From Acidobacteriaceae bacterium (GTDB lineage: Bacteria > Acidobacteriota > Terriglobia > Terriglobales > Acidobacteriaceae): a stretch of DNA of 64,000 nucleotides. Positions 16,372 through 26,025 of the stretch are shown one piece after another. The notes under the pieces were generated by a model, which was not told where the DNA came from, made no database searches, and saw only the letters and a list, made by a program, of their open reading frames with translations. The stretch covers positions 1,612,001 through 1,676,000 of the forward strand of contig DASZBM010000002.1 in NCBI GenBank assembly GCA_035944135.1. Reading direction: 5' to 3'. The translations under genes and the position numbers were made by a program. Numbering within the stretch: position 1 is the stretch's first letter; each line of letters starts with the position of its first letter.

Positions 16372-16749
16372 CTAAGCAGTGCGTGAGCGTCGCGCGGCGA
16401 TGAAGCTGCGCACGCAGAGCAGCGTAAAGACGAGGCAGACGGCTGACATGATCGCCTGCTCCTGCACGGCCGCAGGATGAACAAGTGGACCACCGCTGGC
16501 GGCGACCCACTCCTTGATCGCCATGAATCCCGGAAACAAAAATCCTAGCAGCGAGATCGTTACAGCGATATGCATCCAGAGCATGCGGCGGCGGGCATTC
16601 TCTGTCAGCGAGAGGACGCCACAGACGACGAGTGCCAAACCAAACCACAGCGGAATGAGCGCTGTCGGATGAGTGCTACCGGTGCCGACGAAATATGCGA
16701 CACCGATGATTCCAAGCAATATGCCAAATACGATCGTCAGCTTTGCCAA
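16372..16749 (-). CDS. Small four-helix membrane protein
   Basis: A 125-residue protein with four predicted membrane helices (about residues 4-22, 30-47, 57-76 and 96-115) and no recognised domain. It starts with TTG rather than ATG; the choice is supported by an AGGAG site 7 bases upstream. It begins 9 bases after the SCO gene on the same strand, so the two are very likely co-transcribed. A perfect palindrome (16361-16372) overlaps its last base region. Function unknown; a link with copper or respiration is suggested only by the neighbour. Confidence 0.75.
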   Translation of the reverse strand: MAKLTIVFGILLGIIGVAYFVGTGSTHPTALIPLWFGLALVVCGVLSLTENARRRMLWMHIAVTISLLGFLFPGFMAIKEWVAASGGPLVHPAAVQEQAIMSAVCLVFTLLCVRSFIAARRSRTA

Positions 16750-16758
16750 TGTTTTCTC

Positions 16759-17694
16759 CTATGCAGCCGCAGCCTGCTTCACTTGATCGAGCACTGTCGT
16801 GACGCTCCAATCGTTGGTCGGGTAAAACGCGATCACCTTGCCATCCTTGCCGATGACCACCGTTGCGAGTGAGTGCTGCAGGGTGCCTTTCTCGCCGGGC
16901 GTTACGCCAACGTCAAAGAACTGCTCCATCTTCGGCAACTCCTTTTCGCTAGGGGCGGCAAACTCCCAATGGTCGAAGGTCTCCTTCGAGTACTTGCCGG
17001 TGTATGCGCCGCCATAGCTCTTGAGCACCTTGGGCGTATCGTACGTCGGATCAAAGCTGACGCTGAGCAGGTGCGTATCGTTGTAGAGCTTCGGATCTGC
17101 GGCTAGTTGCTGGTCGATTTGCGCGAAGTTGTGGCTCATGCGCGGGCAGTAGTCCGCCAGCGGACAACGGGTGTAGATGAAGGTCATGAGCAGCACCTTG
17201 CCACGATACTGCCTGAGATCGATCTTCTTATCGGATTGATTCAGGAGAGCGAAGTTCGGCACCTCATCACCCAGCGTGGGCACGTGATATTGCACTGCCT
17301 GGACGTAGTCGGGCTTCGCCTGCGCGATGACGACGATCTCGCTCACACGCAGATTCACAGGGCCCTCCGGGCTCGGGTCCGCGAGCACCGTAGCCATAAT
17401 CTTGTCACCGGGGTGCAGTTCCGATAAGGCTGAGCGATCCGTCACAGGGTATGCCATCGTCATCGCTTCCATGAGGCCAGGAATGTCTTGATGCTGCAGC
17501 GTCACCTGCCCGTCCTGTGCGTCGACGGCCACAACGGTCGCGCGGATCGGATATTGCTTCGTTGTGCTTGTCGCTGTGCTCGAAGTGCGATGGCAGCCCT
17601 CGATGCTTGTTAGCGCCATTCCGCCGAGGGCGGCAGTGAGTGTAAGAACTGCCATGGATAGCCTTTGTCGTGCGCTTCGGTTCACACCTTCCAT
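16759..17694 (-). CDS. SCO1/SenC family protein with N-terminal copper-binding-like domain
   Basis: A 311-residue, membrane-anchored or lipoprotein-type periplasmic protein. A hydrophobic start ends in a cysteine (C34), a possible lipid site. Residues 50-125 resemble a small CusF/DUF-like beta domain (VVAVDAQDGQVTLQHQDIPG). Residues 140-311 are a thioredoxin-fold SCO domain with the metal site in TRCPLADYCPRMS: cysteines C177 and C183 are separated by five residues rather than the usual three. A histidine in LQHSLATVV completes the site. SCO proteins deliver copper to cytochrome oxidase or act as thiol reductants. The ATG at 17694 has no clear ribosome site; the ATG at 17655 has AAAGG and may be the true start. 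Confidence 0.88.
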   Translation of the reverse strand: MEGVNRSARQRLSMAVLTLTAALGGMALTSIEGCHRTSSTATSTTKQYPIRATVVAVDAQDGQVTLQHQDIPGLMEAMTMAYPVTDRSALSELHPGDKIMATVLADPSPEGPVNLRVSEIVVIAQAKPDYVQAVQYHVPTLGDEVPNFALLNQSDKKIDLRQYRGKVLLMTFIYTRCPLADYCPRMSHNFAQIDQQLAADPKLYNDTHLLSVSFDPTYDTPKVLKSYGGAYTGKYSKETFDHWEFAAPSEKELPKMEQFFDVGVTPGEKGTLQHSLATVVIGKDGKVIAFYPTNDWSVTTVLDQVKQAAAA

Positions 17695-17800
17695 GATAGT
17701 CGCGTGCTAGCATCAAGGTTTTGCTGCGTTTCAACAGGGTCGACCAGGTGCGGCGGCCACTGCGGGGAGGCGCGGCTCACGCTGTTGCAGCAGCCCCGCC

Positions 17801-19039
17801 TTGAGCGCACCTTCACTCGCGATTCTGCTCGCCTTTGGAGCCGTGCTCTTGCCGGAAGAAATCAAACCATCCGCGATCAGTTCGGGCCCAGCGCTGCCGT
17901 GGCTCGCGGTTGATTTCTTGCTTGCAGGGCTCGGTACGGTGTTGCTCGGCCCGCTGCTTCCGTCTGTAGCGCACGCATGGAGCCTGACGGATGCGCAGAG
18001 CGGATTGCTGCTGTTGGCCAAATTTGTCGGAGCCTTTCTTGGTGGCGTTACCGTTCCGCGGCGCCTTGGTCTGGGGATCTTCGCAGGGTCGCTGCTGGCA
18101 TTCGTCGGCTTCACGTCGTTCGCACTTTCGAGTTCCCTGCTGCCAGGTTGTGCGGCTCTGTTCGTGAGCGGGATCGGGCTGGGCCAGATCATCGCATCGA
18201 CGAACATTCTCACTGGACGCCGCTATCGCACGCATACCGGGTCTGCCCTTTCGTCGCTGAATTTCTTCTGGAGTTTCGGCGCCGTCATCACCGGCGTCCT
18301 GGTCGGTGCATTTGTGCCCCGCTTCGGGCTGCGCAATCCGCTGCTGTGTTTCGCGGCTCTCTACCTTGTCAGCGGGATGGGCGGCGTTGCTCGCAATACG
18401 GGTTCCGGTGCTTACGTCGAGAGTGAGTCTGAGCAGCCGCGGGCGCTCGCGGCGGGCACGATCGCGTTTTTCGCACTGTTGCTTTTTCTATATGGCGGGC
18501 TGGAGACGTGCTTGACCGCATGGATTACAACGTTCACGGTGCGGTTTTCAGATCTTCGTCTGCTGGGTGGACAGTCAGGAGTTGTGCTGATGTGGGCCTC
18601 ACTGACGGGCGGCCGCGCACTGTCATCTATTGCATTACGGCACGCGACCGAACAGGCCGTGCAGCGTATGGGTCTTTTGCTTGTAGGCATAATGATCGCG
18701 GTGCTGGGGTGGGCACATCACGGTTGGACACTCTCTGCCTGCTGTATCCTCATCGGACTTGGCCTTGCGCCATTTTTCCCTGCGACTTTTGCAGTGCTGA
18801 TGCGAAAGCAGCCTCCGGCGCGGACTGCAGGATTTGTCCTGGCCGTCTCGGGCCTCGGCGCAGCGTTTTTCCCCTGGATGATGGGGGTACTGTCGACCCG
18901 GACAGGATCCCTGAGAATTGCGATGGCGATTCCCTGGACGCTGGCGATTGTGCTGCTTCTTCTGAGCCTGGTATTCCGCTCAACGGACGCGTTTTCCACT
19001 CCGCAGCCAGGCGAAGATTCGGTGAAAGTCGGCGTATAA
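17801..19039 (+). CDS. MFS transporter
   Basis: About 412 residues with 12 predicted membrane helices in two halves, joined by a loop near residues 205-220. Small glycines in TM pairs (LLLLAKFVGAFLGG, GIGLGQIIASTN, SALSSLNFFWSFGAV) and FGLRNPLLCF resemble the sugar/fucose-permease branch of the major facilitator superfamily, but the substrate is unknown. The start is uncertain: the first available codon is a TTG without a clear ribosome site; GTG codons follow downstream. Divergent from the SCO gene and 25 bases before the AddB-like gene on the same strand. Confidence 0.85.
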   Translation: MSAPSLAILLAFGAVLLPEEIKPSAISSGPALPWLAVDFLLAGLGTVLLGPLLPSVAHAWSLTDAQSGLLLLAKFVGAFLGGVTVPRRLGLGIFAGSLLAFVGFTSFALSSSLLPGCAALFVSGIGLGQIIASTNILTGRRYRTHTGSALSSLNFFWSFGAVITGVLVGAFVPRFGLRNPLLCFAALYLVSGMGGVARNTGSGAYVESESEQPRALAAGTIAFFALLLFLYGGLETCLTAWITTFTVRFSDLRLLGGQSGVVLMWASLTGGRALSSIALRHATEQAVQRMGLLLVGIMIAVLGWAHHGWTLSACCILIGLGLAPFFPATFAVLMRKQPPARTAGFVLAVSGLGAAFFPWMMGVLSTRTGSLRIAMAIPWTLAIVLLLLSLVFRSTDAFSTPQPGEDSVKVGV

Positions 19040-19064
19040 AGGATAGAGGGCAAAAGCGCCGCGG

Positions 19065-21785
19065 ATGCCGAAGTTTGTCACTGAGCCCGATCTGTTGGAT
19101 GCGCTGGCGCGCGGCGTTCTCGTCGTATTACCAAACCGGCGAGCGTCGCGGACCCTGCGCCAGGCTTACGACGCACGCCAGCGCGCGGCCGGGCTCCGGG
19201 CGTGGAACGCTGCCGGAGTTCTGACTTGGACGGACTGGACGCGCAGTCTATGGTCGGGCCTTGCGGTTCAAGGGCAGGAGCTTCGGCTGCTGCTAAACCC
19301 TGCTCAAGAGCACAGTTTGTGGCGCGAGATCATTGAAGTTTCGACCGCCGGTCGCACTCTGAGTTCACCGGACGCTTTAGCGGAAATCGCGCATTCTGCC
19401 TGGTCACTCGCCGCTGCTCACGGCGCAACTGGCCGCATCCGTAGTACCGCGACCACGTTCGACAGCCGAACTTTCGCGGGTTGGTCGGAGAGCTTCAGGA
19501 AGATCTGCGCGTCGGAGAATTGCATTTCCTCCGCACAGATCGAGGAGGCCCTTCGCGCGCATGCGGTGGCTCGCACTCTGCGCCTGAGTGATCCCGTCCT
19601 CCTGGCGGGATTCGAGGAACTAACACCAGCACAGGCGGGGCTTATTGAGGGCTTACGCGTGAGCGGCGCGCAGATCGACGAAGCGGCGATCGAATGGGCC
19701 GGACCGTCTGCTCCGTCGCGAGTCAGCAGTGTCGTTCCCTCGTCGCGGGATGAGATCGTTTTCGCGGCGCGATGGATTCAGCAGTTCTTCTCGGACGGCG
19801 CGTCTCAATCAGCCACCCCCCGGATAGCAGTGCTATTGCCAAAGCCGCAAGAGAGCCGGGCTGAGGTCGAGTCCGTCTTTCGAGAGATTCTGGCACCCGA
19901 ACTGCAGCCCATCGAGGCCGACAACTCGGCTGCACCATGGGAGTTCACGGGCGGTGCTCCGTTGCTCGGTCAACCGATGGTTGCGGATGCGCTCGCATTC
20001 TTGCACTTGCTGCTGCGTCCGCTTCCTATTGAACGGCTTAGCGCACTTCTTCGTTCTCCATTTATCGGATCCAGCTCAGACCTCTTGGCTGCGGCACGAT
20101 TCGATTCACAGGTTTTGCGGCGTCGACCATACCTCTTGCCGGAGCTCGACCTGGATGGACTCACGCGCGTCATTCAGCAGCAATCCGGATTGAACAGGGC
20201 TCCGAACTTTCGTCCAGCATGGCTGAATGCGGTGAATGAGGTTGCAGCGAGGCTGCGGACGCCGGCTTCACGAAGCTATGCGGAATGGGCGGAGATGGTG
20301 CGCACCTTGTTGCGAGCCGCAAACTGGCCCGGGGATCGGGCCCCGACGCCCTCTGAGTTCGCCGCCGCCGGTGCCTGGGACGCGACGCTTGACTTGCTCG
20401 CCACGCTGGACTTCCGCGGCTCTCGCATCAGCTTCGCAGTAGCCGTCAAGGCGCTGGAGCAACTGTTGAAGTCCTCGCACGCGAGCACTCCGGCCGCGCA
20501 TGGTCCCATTCAGGTAATGTCTCCTGAGGATGCAGAAGGCTCAGTGTTCGATGCGATCGTCCTTCTACATGCGACAGATGAAGCGTGGCCCGAGCCGTCC
20601 CGTTTGCATCCGCTACTCGGATGGCCTCTGCAACAGCAGCTCGGTCTTCCCGGCGCCGATCCCGCACGCGATGCGGAACGGTCGATGCGGCATGCAGAGT
20701 CTCTGTTGCGCCGCACGCAGAATGTGCTTGTGCTTAGAGCGGCCTCAGATGAACGCGGCCCGTTGCGGTCCTCGCCGCTGCTAAGCCGCATCGGCATCAC
20801 TTTCGCGTCGGCGGACTCACTTTTGCCGGAGAGCGCGCCGCCTGAGCCCATCGCGGAGGAGGTTGCGCCTGATGATGCCGCGCTCCCGCCGCTTCCTTCG
20901 CCCGAACTTCGGGGCGGAGCGGTCGTTCTGAAGCATCAGGCGGCCTGCGGGTTCCTTGCCTTCGCAGAGATGCGCCTGAACTCCACAACTGTTGATCCTT
21001 GCGAGCTTGGTCTGAATGCAATCGAGCGCGGAAACCTGGTCCATCGCGCTCTCGAAAGCTTCTGGAGTGCCACGCAGTCACAAGCGGAGTTGCGCGCGCT
21101 TTCGCACGAAGAGCGTGAGCGCCGTCTTGGCGAGGCCATCGACATCGCGTTTTCCAGGTTCCCGACGCCCGCACCAGGCTGGAATGCGGCGTACCTTCGG
21201 CTTCAGCGCGAGCGCCTCCGCCGTCTCCTTCTAGGATGGCTGGATTTTGAATTGCAGCGCGGCCCATTCACGGTTCGCAAGCGTGAAGAACGCACCTCGA
21301 TTCCGATCGGGCCACTGCAGCTGAAGGTTCAGCCCGACCGCGTGGACGAGGTCGAAGGCGGAATCGTACTCGTCGACTACAAAACTGGCTACAAGGTCCA
21401 CCCTTCGAACTGGGAAGGTGAACGCCCCGATGACCCGCAGCTTCCGCTTTATGCTCTGCTGAGCGAACCTGGCACACTGCAGGCGTTGCTATTCGGGCGC
21501 ATCCGCCCAGGCATTGAGATGAAATGGCAGGGATTGGCAAGCAGTCAGACCGTTCTTCCCAAACAACGGCAGAAGCTGGTCGACCTCGATCTACGGCGCG
21601 AGGAGTGGAATTCTGTCCTGACGACCCTCGCGGAGAACTTCGCAGCAGGCCGTGCAGACGTCGATCCCAAAAGCTTCACTGTGAATTGCGAGGGCTGTCG
21701 GCAACGCATGCTCTGCCGCGTGGACCCCGTAGCGCTGGCAGGTGCTATCGAGGAGAGCGAGAGCGAGGAGGAGTTCGATGTCTGA
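19065..21785 (+). CDS. AddB-like nuclease subunit (PD-(D/E)XK, iron-sulfur)
   Basis: A 906-residue protein. The N-terminal two thirds resemble an inactivated UvrD-type helicase fold as in AddB (VLPNRRASRTLRQAY start; no intact Walker A; HATDEAWPEPSR). The C-terminal third is a RecB-type nuclease: ERGNLVHRALESFW, then KVQPDRVDEVEGGIVLVDYK with D771-x-K773, and a DPQLPLYALL segment. Four cysteines, C628 and C875-x2-C878-x5-C884, match the iron-sulfur staple of AddB nucleases. With the next gene, overlapping by 8 bases, it should form a helicase-nuclease that resects double-strand breaks for RecA, like AddAB or RecBCD. It is related to the 'probable DNA repair protein' group, so the exact subfamily is open. 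Confidence 0.85.
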   Translation: MPKFVTEPDLLDALARGVLVVLPNRRASRTLRQAYDARQRAAGLRAWNAAGVLTWTDWTRSLWSGLAVQGQELRLLLNPAQEHSLWREIIEVSTAGRTLSSPDALAEIAHSAWSLAAAHGATGRIRSTATTFDSRTFAGWSESFRKICASENCISSAQIEEALRAHAVARTLRLSDPVLLAGFEELTPAQAGLIEGLRVSGAQIDEAAIEWAGPSAPSRVSSVVPSSRDEIVFAARWIQQFFSDGASQSATPRIAVLLPKPQESRAEVESVFREILAPELQPIEADNSAAPWEFTGGAPLLGQPMVADALAFLHLLLRPLPIERLSALLRSPFIGSSSDLLAAARFDSQVLRRRPYLLPELDLDGLTRVIQQQSGLNRAPNFRPAWLNAVNEVAARLRTPASRSYAEWAEMVRTLLRAANWPGDRAPTPSEFAAAGAWDATLDLLATLDFRGSRISFAVAVKALEQLLKSSHASTPAAHGPIQVMSPEDAEGSVFDAIVLLHATDEAWPEPSRLHPLLGWPLQQQLGLPGADPARDAERSMRHAESLLRRTQNVLVLRAASDERGPLRSSPLLSRIGITFASADSLLPESAPPEPIAEEVAPDDAALPPLPSPELRGGAVVLKHQAACGFLAFAEMRLNSTTVDPCELGLNAIERGNLVHRALESFWSATQSQAELRALSHEERERRLGEAIDIAFSRFPTPAPGWNAAYLRLQRERLRRLLLGWLDFELQRGPFTVRKREERTSIPIGPLQLKVQPDRVDEVEGGIVLVDYKTGYKVHPSNWEGERPDDPQLPLYALLSEPGTLQALLFGRIRPGIEMKWQGLASSQTVLPKQRQKLVDLDLRREEWNSVLTTLAENFAAGRADVDPKSFTVNCEGCRQRMLCRVDPVALAGAIEESESEEEFDV

Positions 21786-24700
21786 GCTCCTCAACTTCCC
21801 GCCGCTTGATCTGGTCCCGCCGGATGATCAAGGCCGGCCGCCTGATCACGAAGCCCGGCGTCGGGCGCTCGATGTGCGGCTCTCCGCGATCGTCGAGGCA
21901 CCTGCAGGGTCAGGCAAAACCGGACTCCTGTTGCAGCGCTATCTGAAACTGCTCGCGGAAGGTGACATCTCGCAGCCGGAGGAGATTCTTGCGATCACCT
22001 TCACGCGCAAGGCAACTGCAGAGCTGCGCGAGCGAGTGCTGGAGCAGCTTCAGGCTGCAGCCGACGGGCAGCCGCTGCCGGAGGACGCCAGCAGCTTTGA
22101 ACTACAGACGCGATCGCTTGCGGCGGCCGCCCTCGCTGCCGATGCACGCCACGGATGGCGGCTCCTCGATCAACCTCAACGACTGCGTATCCGGACGATC
22201 GACGCGTTATGTGCCGAGATCGCTCGAACGCTTCCGCTGCTCTCGGGATCCGGAACGAACCAGCCCATAGAGTCTGCCGAGTCGCTGCATCGCGAAGCCG
22301 CGCGCCGGACCCTGCTCGAGCTCGGCGGACCCGATGCTGCCCTCAATAGCGCTCTCGAGACGGTACTTCTGCACCGGGACGGCAACCTGAATGATTGTGA
22401 GGCGCTGATCGCGCGAATGCTGGAACAGCGTCAGCAATGGGGCGAGCTCGTTCCGCTGGACAGTGCGTCGATCTCGGAGGAACACCTCGACACGGAGGTA
22501 CGTCCACGGCTCGAACGATCGCTGGAGACCATTGTTTGCGCCGGTTTGAACCGCGCTATCCGCGCTGTCGAGACAATCGACCGAGCCATCTTGCCCGACT
22601 TGGCTTCTCTGCTGGGCAAGCTCGGAGCCGAGCCCTCGCTTCATCCAACGAAGCCATCAGCCATTGCAATCTGGGCCGGGAGGTTCGAGGCTCCGGAAGC
22701 CTGCGCTGGTGATCTGGCTCACTGGCGTGCCCTGTTACACCTGCTGTTCACGCAGGCCGGGGATTGGCGCAAGTCGTTCGCAAGCGGCTACATGGGCTTC
22801 GATACCTCTTATGAAGATCGAGGCATCCTCACGGAAATCGTGAACCACCTTCAGGCAAACGGAGTGGCCGAAGTGCTCCTTGCCATCCGTGAGTTGCCGC
22901 CGGGGCGCCTGCCTGAGGAACAGTGGCGGGTTGCGAAGGCACTCTTCAGGTTGCTGCGCCACGCGCTTGCCCACCTCAAGGTGGTTTTTGCCGAGACTGG
23001 CCACTGCGACTTTTCCGAGTTGGCGCTCGCGGCCTGCGAAGCGCTGTCCGCCGAAGATGGTGCTGCCGATCTCTCGCACTCACCCGGGGCGCGGCTCACC
23101 CACCTGCTGGTCGACGAGATGCAGGACACCTCGTCTTCGCAGTACATGCTGCTCGAGCGCCTGACGCGCTCCTGGGATGGTCACTCGCAGACTGTCTTCC
23201 TCGTCGGTGATCCGAAGCAGTCTATTTATCTCTTCCGGCAGGCGCGCGTAGAGCGATTTCTTCGAACCGTGGCAGAACGGCGGCTCGGAGATGTACCGCT
23301 GGAAGCGCTGCGGCTAACCGCGAATTTTCGCTCTCAGGGTGCGCTCGTTGAGGCATTCAATGGCATGTTTTCAGAGCTCTTCCCGCAGACCGCGGTTGCT
23401 ACACAGGCGTTGGGCGAAGAACTTGAGGTTCCGTTTGTGCGCGCGGATGCAATTCGGTCTGCGTCTGCGCATCCGCTCGCAATTGAGTGGCACCCAGAGA
23501 TCCTCGGCAACCAGCCGCTATCAAGCAACTGCGATACAAAAACAGCCGAGCCACGCGCCGCGCGCATGCAGCGTGAAGCCCGGCATATCCGACGGATTAT
23601 TGAAGAATGGCGAGCAAAGCCGCTTCCGGAGGGCCGCACTAAGCCCTGGAGCATCGCAGTGCTTGCCCGCGCCCGAAAGCATCTCACCTCGATAACCGCC
23701 GAGCTGTCGCGCGATGGTGGCACAGGTCCAATCCCGTTCCGCGCAGTTCAGATCGATGCCCTTGATGAATGCCCGGAGGTGCTGGATGCGCTTGCGCTTA
23801 CGCGCGCCCTGCTTCATCCAGCCGACCGTGCCGCATGGCTCGCCGTCTTACGCGCTCCATGGTGCGGCCTTGCGCTTGCTGACCTTCTTCACCTCACTGG
23901 AGAAGGGCCGGAGGCTGACCGCGATGTGACCCTTCCAGAACTGATCGGCTTACGCGGCGGTCAACTCAGTGCAAACGGCCAGCAGCTTCTGGCGCGGGCA
24001 TGGACGACGCTCGATCGCGCTGTACGCACGCTCGGCCGAACGTCTTTTGCCGCGCACGTTGAACGCACATGGCTGAGCCTTGGTGGAGATGCCTGCTTGT
24101 CGCCGGCACGCCGGGCAAACGTGCGCCGCTTCTTCGAGGTGCTGCGGGAACTGGAGCAGGAGAGCGACGGAGCTATCGATACCGCAGTCCTCAACGCACG
24201 CCTTGCGAAGCTTTTCGCCGAAAGTACGCCCGATGAGAACGCCGTCCAGCTACTGACGATCCATAACAGTAAGGGCCTTGAATTCGATGTGGTGCTCATT
24301 CCCGGGCTTGAGCGGTCAACAAATCGCAGCCGCTCTGAGCTACTGAACTGGCTTGAGGTCGATCCTGCAGATGGTGCAGCGGCTCATATCCTGCTGGCTC
24401 CGATTGGATCGCGCGGGGATCAGGCCCAGGGCCTGAACCAATGGATCTCGAGGGTTAAGCGGTCGCGCGAAAATGCGGAGCTCCGCCGTCTCCTGTACGT
24501 TGCGTGCACGCGGGCTCGCGAAGCACTCCATCTCTTTGCTGCCTGCGATGCCCAAAAGGACGGAACAGCTCGTATCCCGGGAGAAGGGACGCTGCTGCGG
24601 GCAGCGTGGCCCGTGGCCGCGATGCACTTTCACGCGCACGGAAACTCGGCCGAAGCGCCCGCGGCAATTCCAACGATATCCACGCGGCAAAGCAATCTCC

Positions 24701-25461
24701 TGCCGTTTACATCCGGTTCAGTTTCCGAGGAAGGTCTCGCGCTGGCGGCCTCTGCGGGCGAAGCCACGCGGGCGGTTCCAGTCATCCACCGGCTCCCGTT
24801 AGCCTTCAACCCGCTGGCACGGTTCACCTCCACGGACATGCTGAGGCTGCCCTACACACCCGCTTCCGAGCTGCCACAGTCGCCTGCGTTCGAACGCCCG
24901 GAGGGCTCATTCACTGTGCGCGCATTCGGCAACACAGTCCATCGCTTCCTTCAGCTCGTGAGTAGCATGCTCGCAACCGGCGATACTCCCGATACACTCC
25001 TCGGCAGAATCCCTTCATGGGAACCGCGCCTCGTGGCTGCTCTTCGGAATGAGGGTCTTTCCTCTGCATCGGCGCAACGCGAATCGCAGCGTGCGATGAG
25101 AGCTCTGCTCAAGGCCCTCGAAGATCCTGTCGGCCGGTGGATCCTGTCGCCCCACAAATCGGCCGTCAACGAACACTCAATTGCCTCGGTTGGCTCCTCG
25201 CTTCTGCGGGCCGACCGGACGTTCGTCGCGGGCTCGGCTCCCCTGACCGCCGGTGACGACCGAATCTGGATCATCGACTTCAAAACCACAGAGCAGGGTT
25301 CACGTTCTCCTGAAAGATTTGAGCAGGATGAGCTCCTTAAGTACCGTGACCAACTCGAGCGCTACGCTGCTGTGCAGAGCGACCTATCTCCTGTGTCTCG
25401 TAGCATTGGCCTCGGTCTCTACTACCCTCTTATTCCCCGCCTGTTGCACTGGACTTTCTAG
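21778..25461 (+). CDS. AddA/RecB-like UvrD-family helicase-nuclease
   Basis: A 1227-residue SF1 helicase with a C-terminal nuclease. Walker A is VEAPAGSGKTG (K47, T48), motif Ia is ITFTRKATAELRERV, motif II is LLVDEMQDTSSSQ (D446, E447), motif III is FLVGDPKQSIYLFR, motif V is TIHNSKGLEFDVVLI and motif VI is LYVACTRAREALHL. The end holds a RecB nuclease: FGNTVHRFL, DRTFVAG and WIIDFKTT with D1167-x-K1169, then KYRDQLERYAAV. It would unwind and degrade DNA ends in double-strand-break repair. The ATG at 21778 overlaps the partner gene and has a GAGGAG site. Both subunits keep nuclease motifs, as in AddAB rather than RecBCD. Confidence 0.9.
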   Translation: MSELLNFPPLDLVPPDDQGRPPDHEARRRALDVRLSAIVEAPAGSGKTGLLLQRYLKLLAEGDISQPEEILAITFTRKATAELRERVLEQLQAAADGQPLPEDASSFELQTRSLAAAALAADARHGWRLLDQPQRLRIRTIDALCAEIARTLPLLSGSGTNQPIESAESLHREAARRTLLELGGPDAALNSALETVLLHRDGNLNDCEALIARMLEQRQQWGELVPLDSASISEEHLDTEVRPRLERSLETIVCAGLNRAIRAVETIDRAILPDLASLLGKLGAEPSLHPTKPSAIAIWAGRFEAPEACAGDLAHWRALLHLLFTQAGDWRKSFASGYMGFDTSYEDRGILTEIVNHLQANGVAEVLLAIRELPPGRLPEEQWRVAKALFRLLRHALAHLKVVFAETGHCDFSELALAACEALSAEDGAADLSHSPGARLTHLLVDEMQDTSSSQYMLLERLTRSWDGHSQTVFLVGDPKQSIYLFRQARVERFLRTVAERRLGDVPLEALRLTANFRSQGALVEAFNGMFSELFPQTAVATQALGEELEVPFVRADAIRSASAHPLAIEWHPEILGNQPLSSNCDTKTAEPRAARMQREARHIRRIIEEWRAKPLPEGRTKPWSIAVLARARKHLTSITAELSRDGGTGPIPFRAVQIDALDECPEVLDALALTRALLHPADRAAWLAVLRAPWCGLALADLLHLTGEGPEADRDVTLPELIGLRGGQLSANGQQLLARAWTTLDRAVRTLGRTSFAAHVERTWLSLGGDACLSPARRANVRRFFEVLRELEQESDGAIDTAVLNARLAKLFAESTPDENAVQLLTIHNSKGLEFDVVLIPGLERSTNRSRSELLNWLEVDPADGAAAHILLAPIGSRGDQAQGLNQWISRVKRSRENAELRRLLYVACTRAREALHLFAACDAQKDGTARIPGEGTLLRAAWPVAAMHFHAHGNSAEAPAAIPTISTRQSNLLPFTSGSVSEEGLALAASAGEATRAVPVIHRLPLAFNPLARFTSTDMLRLPYTPASELPQSPAFERPEGSFTVRAFGNTVHRFLQLVSSMLATGDTPDTLLGRIPSWEPRLVAALRNEGLSSASAQRESQRAMRALLKALEDPVGRWILSPHKSAVNEHSIASVGSSLLRADRTFVAGSAPLTAGDDRIWIIDFKTTEQGSRSPERFEQDELLKYRDQLERYAAVQSDLSPVSRSIGLGLYYPLIPRLLHWTF

Positions 25462-25546
25462 GCACCTCCCCCTTTAGGCACATCTGAACTTCCTTGCGCC
25501 GGTGCTATCCTTCTATCGCACGGCTCCGGAGGATTCACAGGGCTAT

Positions 25547-25918
25547 ATGTCACATTCAAGCCGCCTGGTCCTCTGCGTCGATGACGAGCGGGTAGGACTC
25601 CACGTACGCAAGCTTCTTCTGGAGCGCTCTGGCTATAACGTCCTCACCGCGAATGACGGCAGGACCGGACTGACACTCTTCCGGGAAAATCCCGTCGATG
25701 CGGTTGTCCTCGACTACGCCATGCCCGGCATGCATGGCGGTGAAGTGGCCGCACAGATGCGTGCTGAGAAGCCGTATGTTCCTATCCTTTTGCTATCGGC
25801 CTATGTCGGGCTCCCGTCCGATGTTACCGGGTTAGTAAACGTCTATATGACGAAAGGTGAAGGGGCACCTGCGCTTTTGGAGAAACTCGATCGCCTTTTT
25901 TCGCAACTTAACTCTTAG
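25547..25918 (+). CDS. Single-domain response regulator (CheY-like)
   Basis: A 123-residue receiver domain with no output domain. Acidic pocket D12-D13 in CVDDERV, phosphoacceptor D56 in VVLDYAMPG, the switch serine in LLLSAY, and the conserved lysine in YMTKGEG. It probably accepts phosphate from a histidine kinase and acts by protein contact. A CAGGG ribosome site before ATG 25547 supports this start; a GTG at 25502 would add 15 residues. It lies 107 bases upstream of a histidine kinase on the same strand, a likely partner, although that kinase carries no receiver of its own. Confidence 0.9.
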   Translation: MSHSSRLVLCVDDERVGLHVRKLLLERSGYNVLTANDGRTGLTLFRENPVDAVVLDYAMPGMHGGEVAAQMRAEKPYVPILLLSAYVGLPSDVTGLVNVYMTKGEGAPALLEKLDRLFSQLNS

Positions 25919-26025
25919 TTATTGCGAATATTAAAGTGTGGCGTCTGCGGCACTTAAGACTCACCTCTGCGGCGACTGGATCGCCGTTTTGCGAACCCTG
26001 AACGATTTTCTTTGCGAGCGGTCGA

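Noticed and set aside
16361-16372. Perfect palindrome GAAGAATTCTTC
   Set aside because: Only 12 bases, contains a restriction-site-like core; too short to support an operator call on its own.
16292-16648. N-terminal extension of the first ABC exporter
   Set aside because: Overlaps the small membrane-protein gene in another frame and has noise composition.
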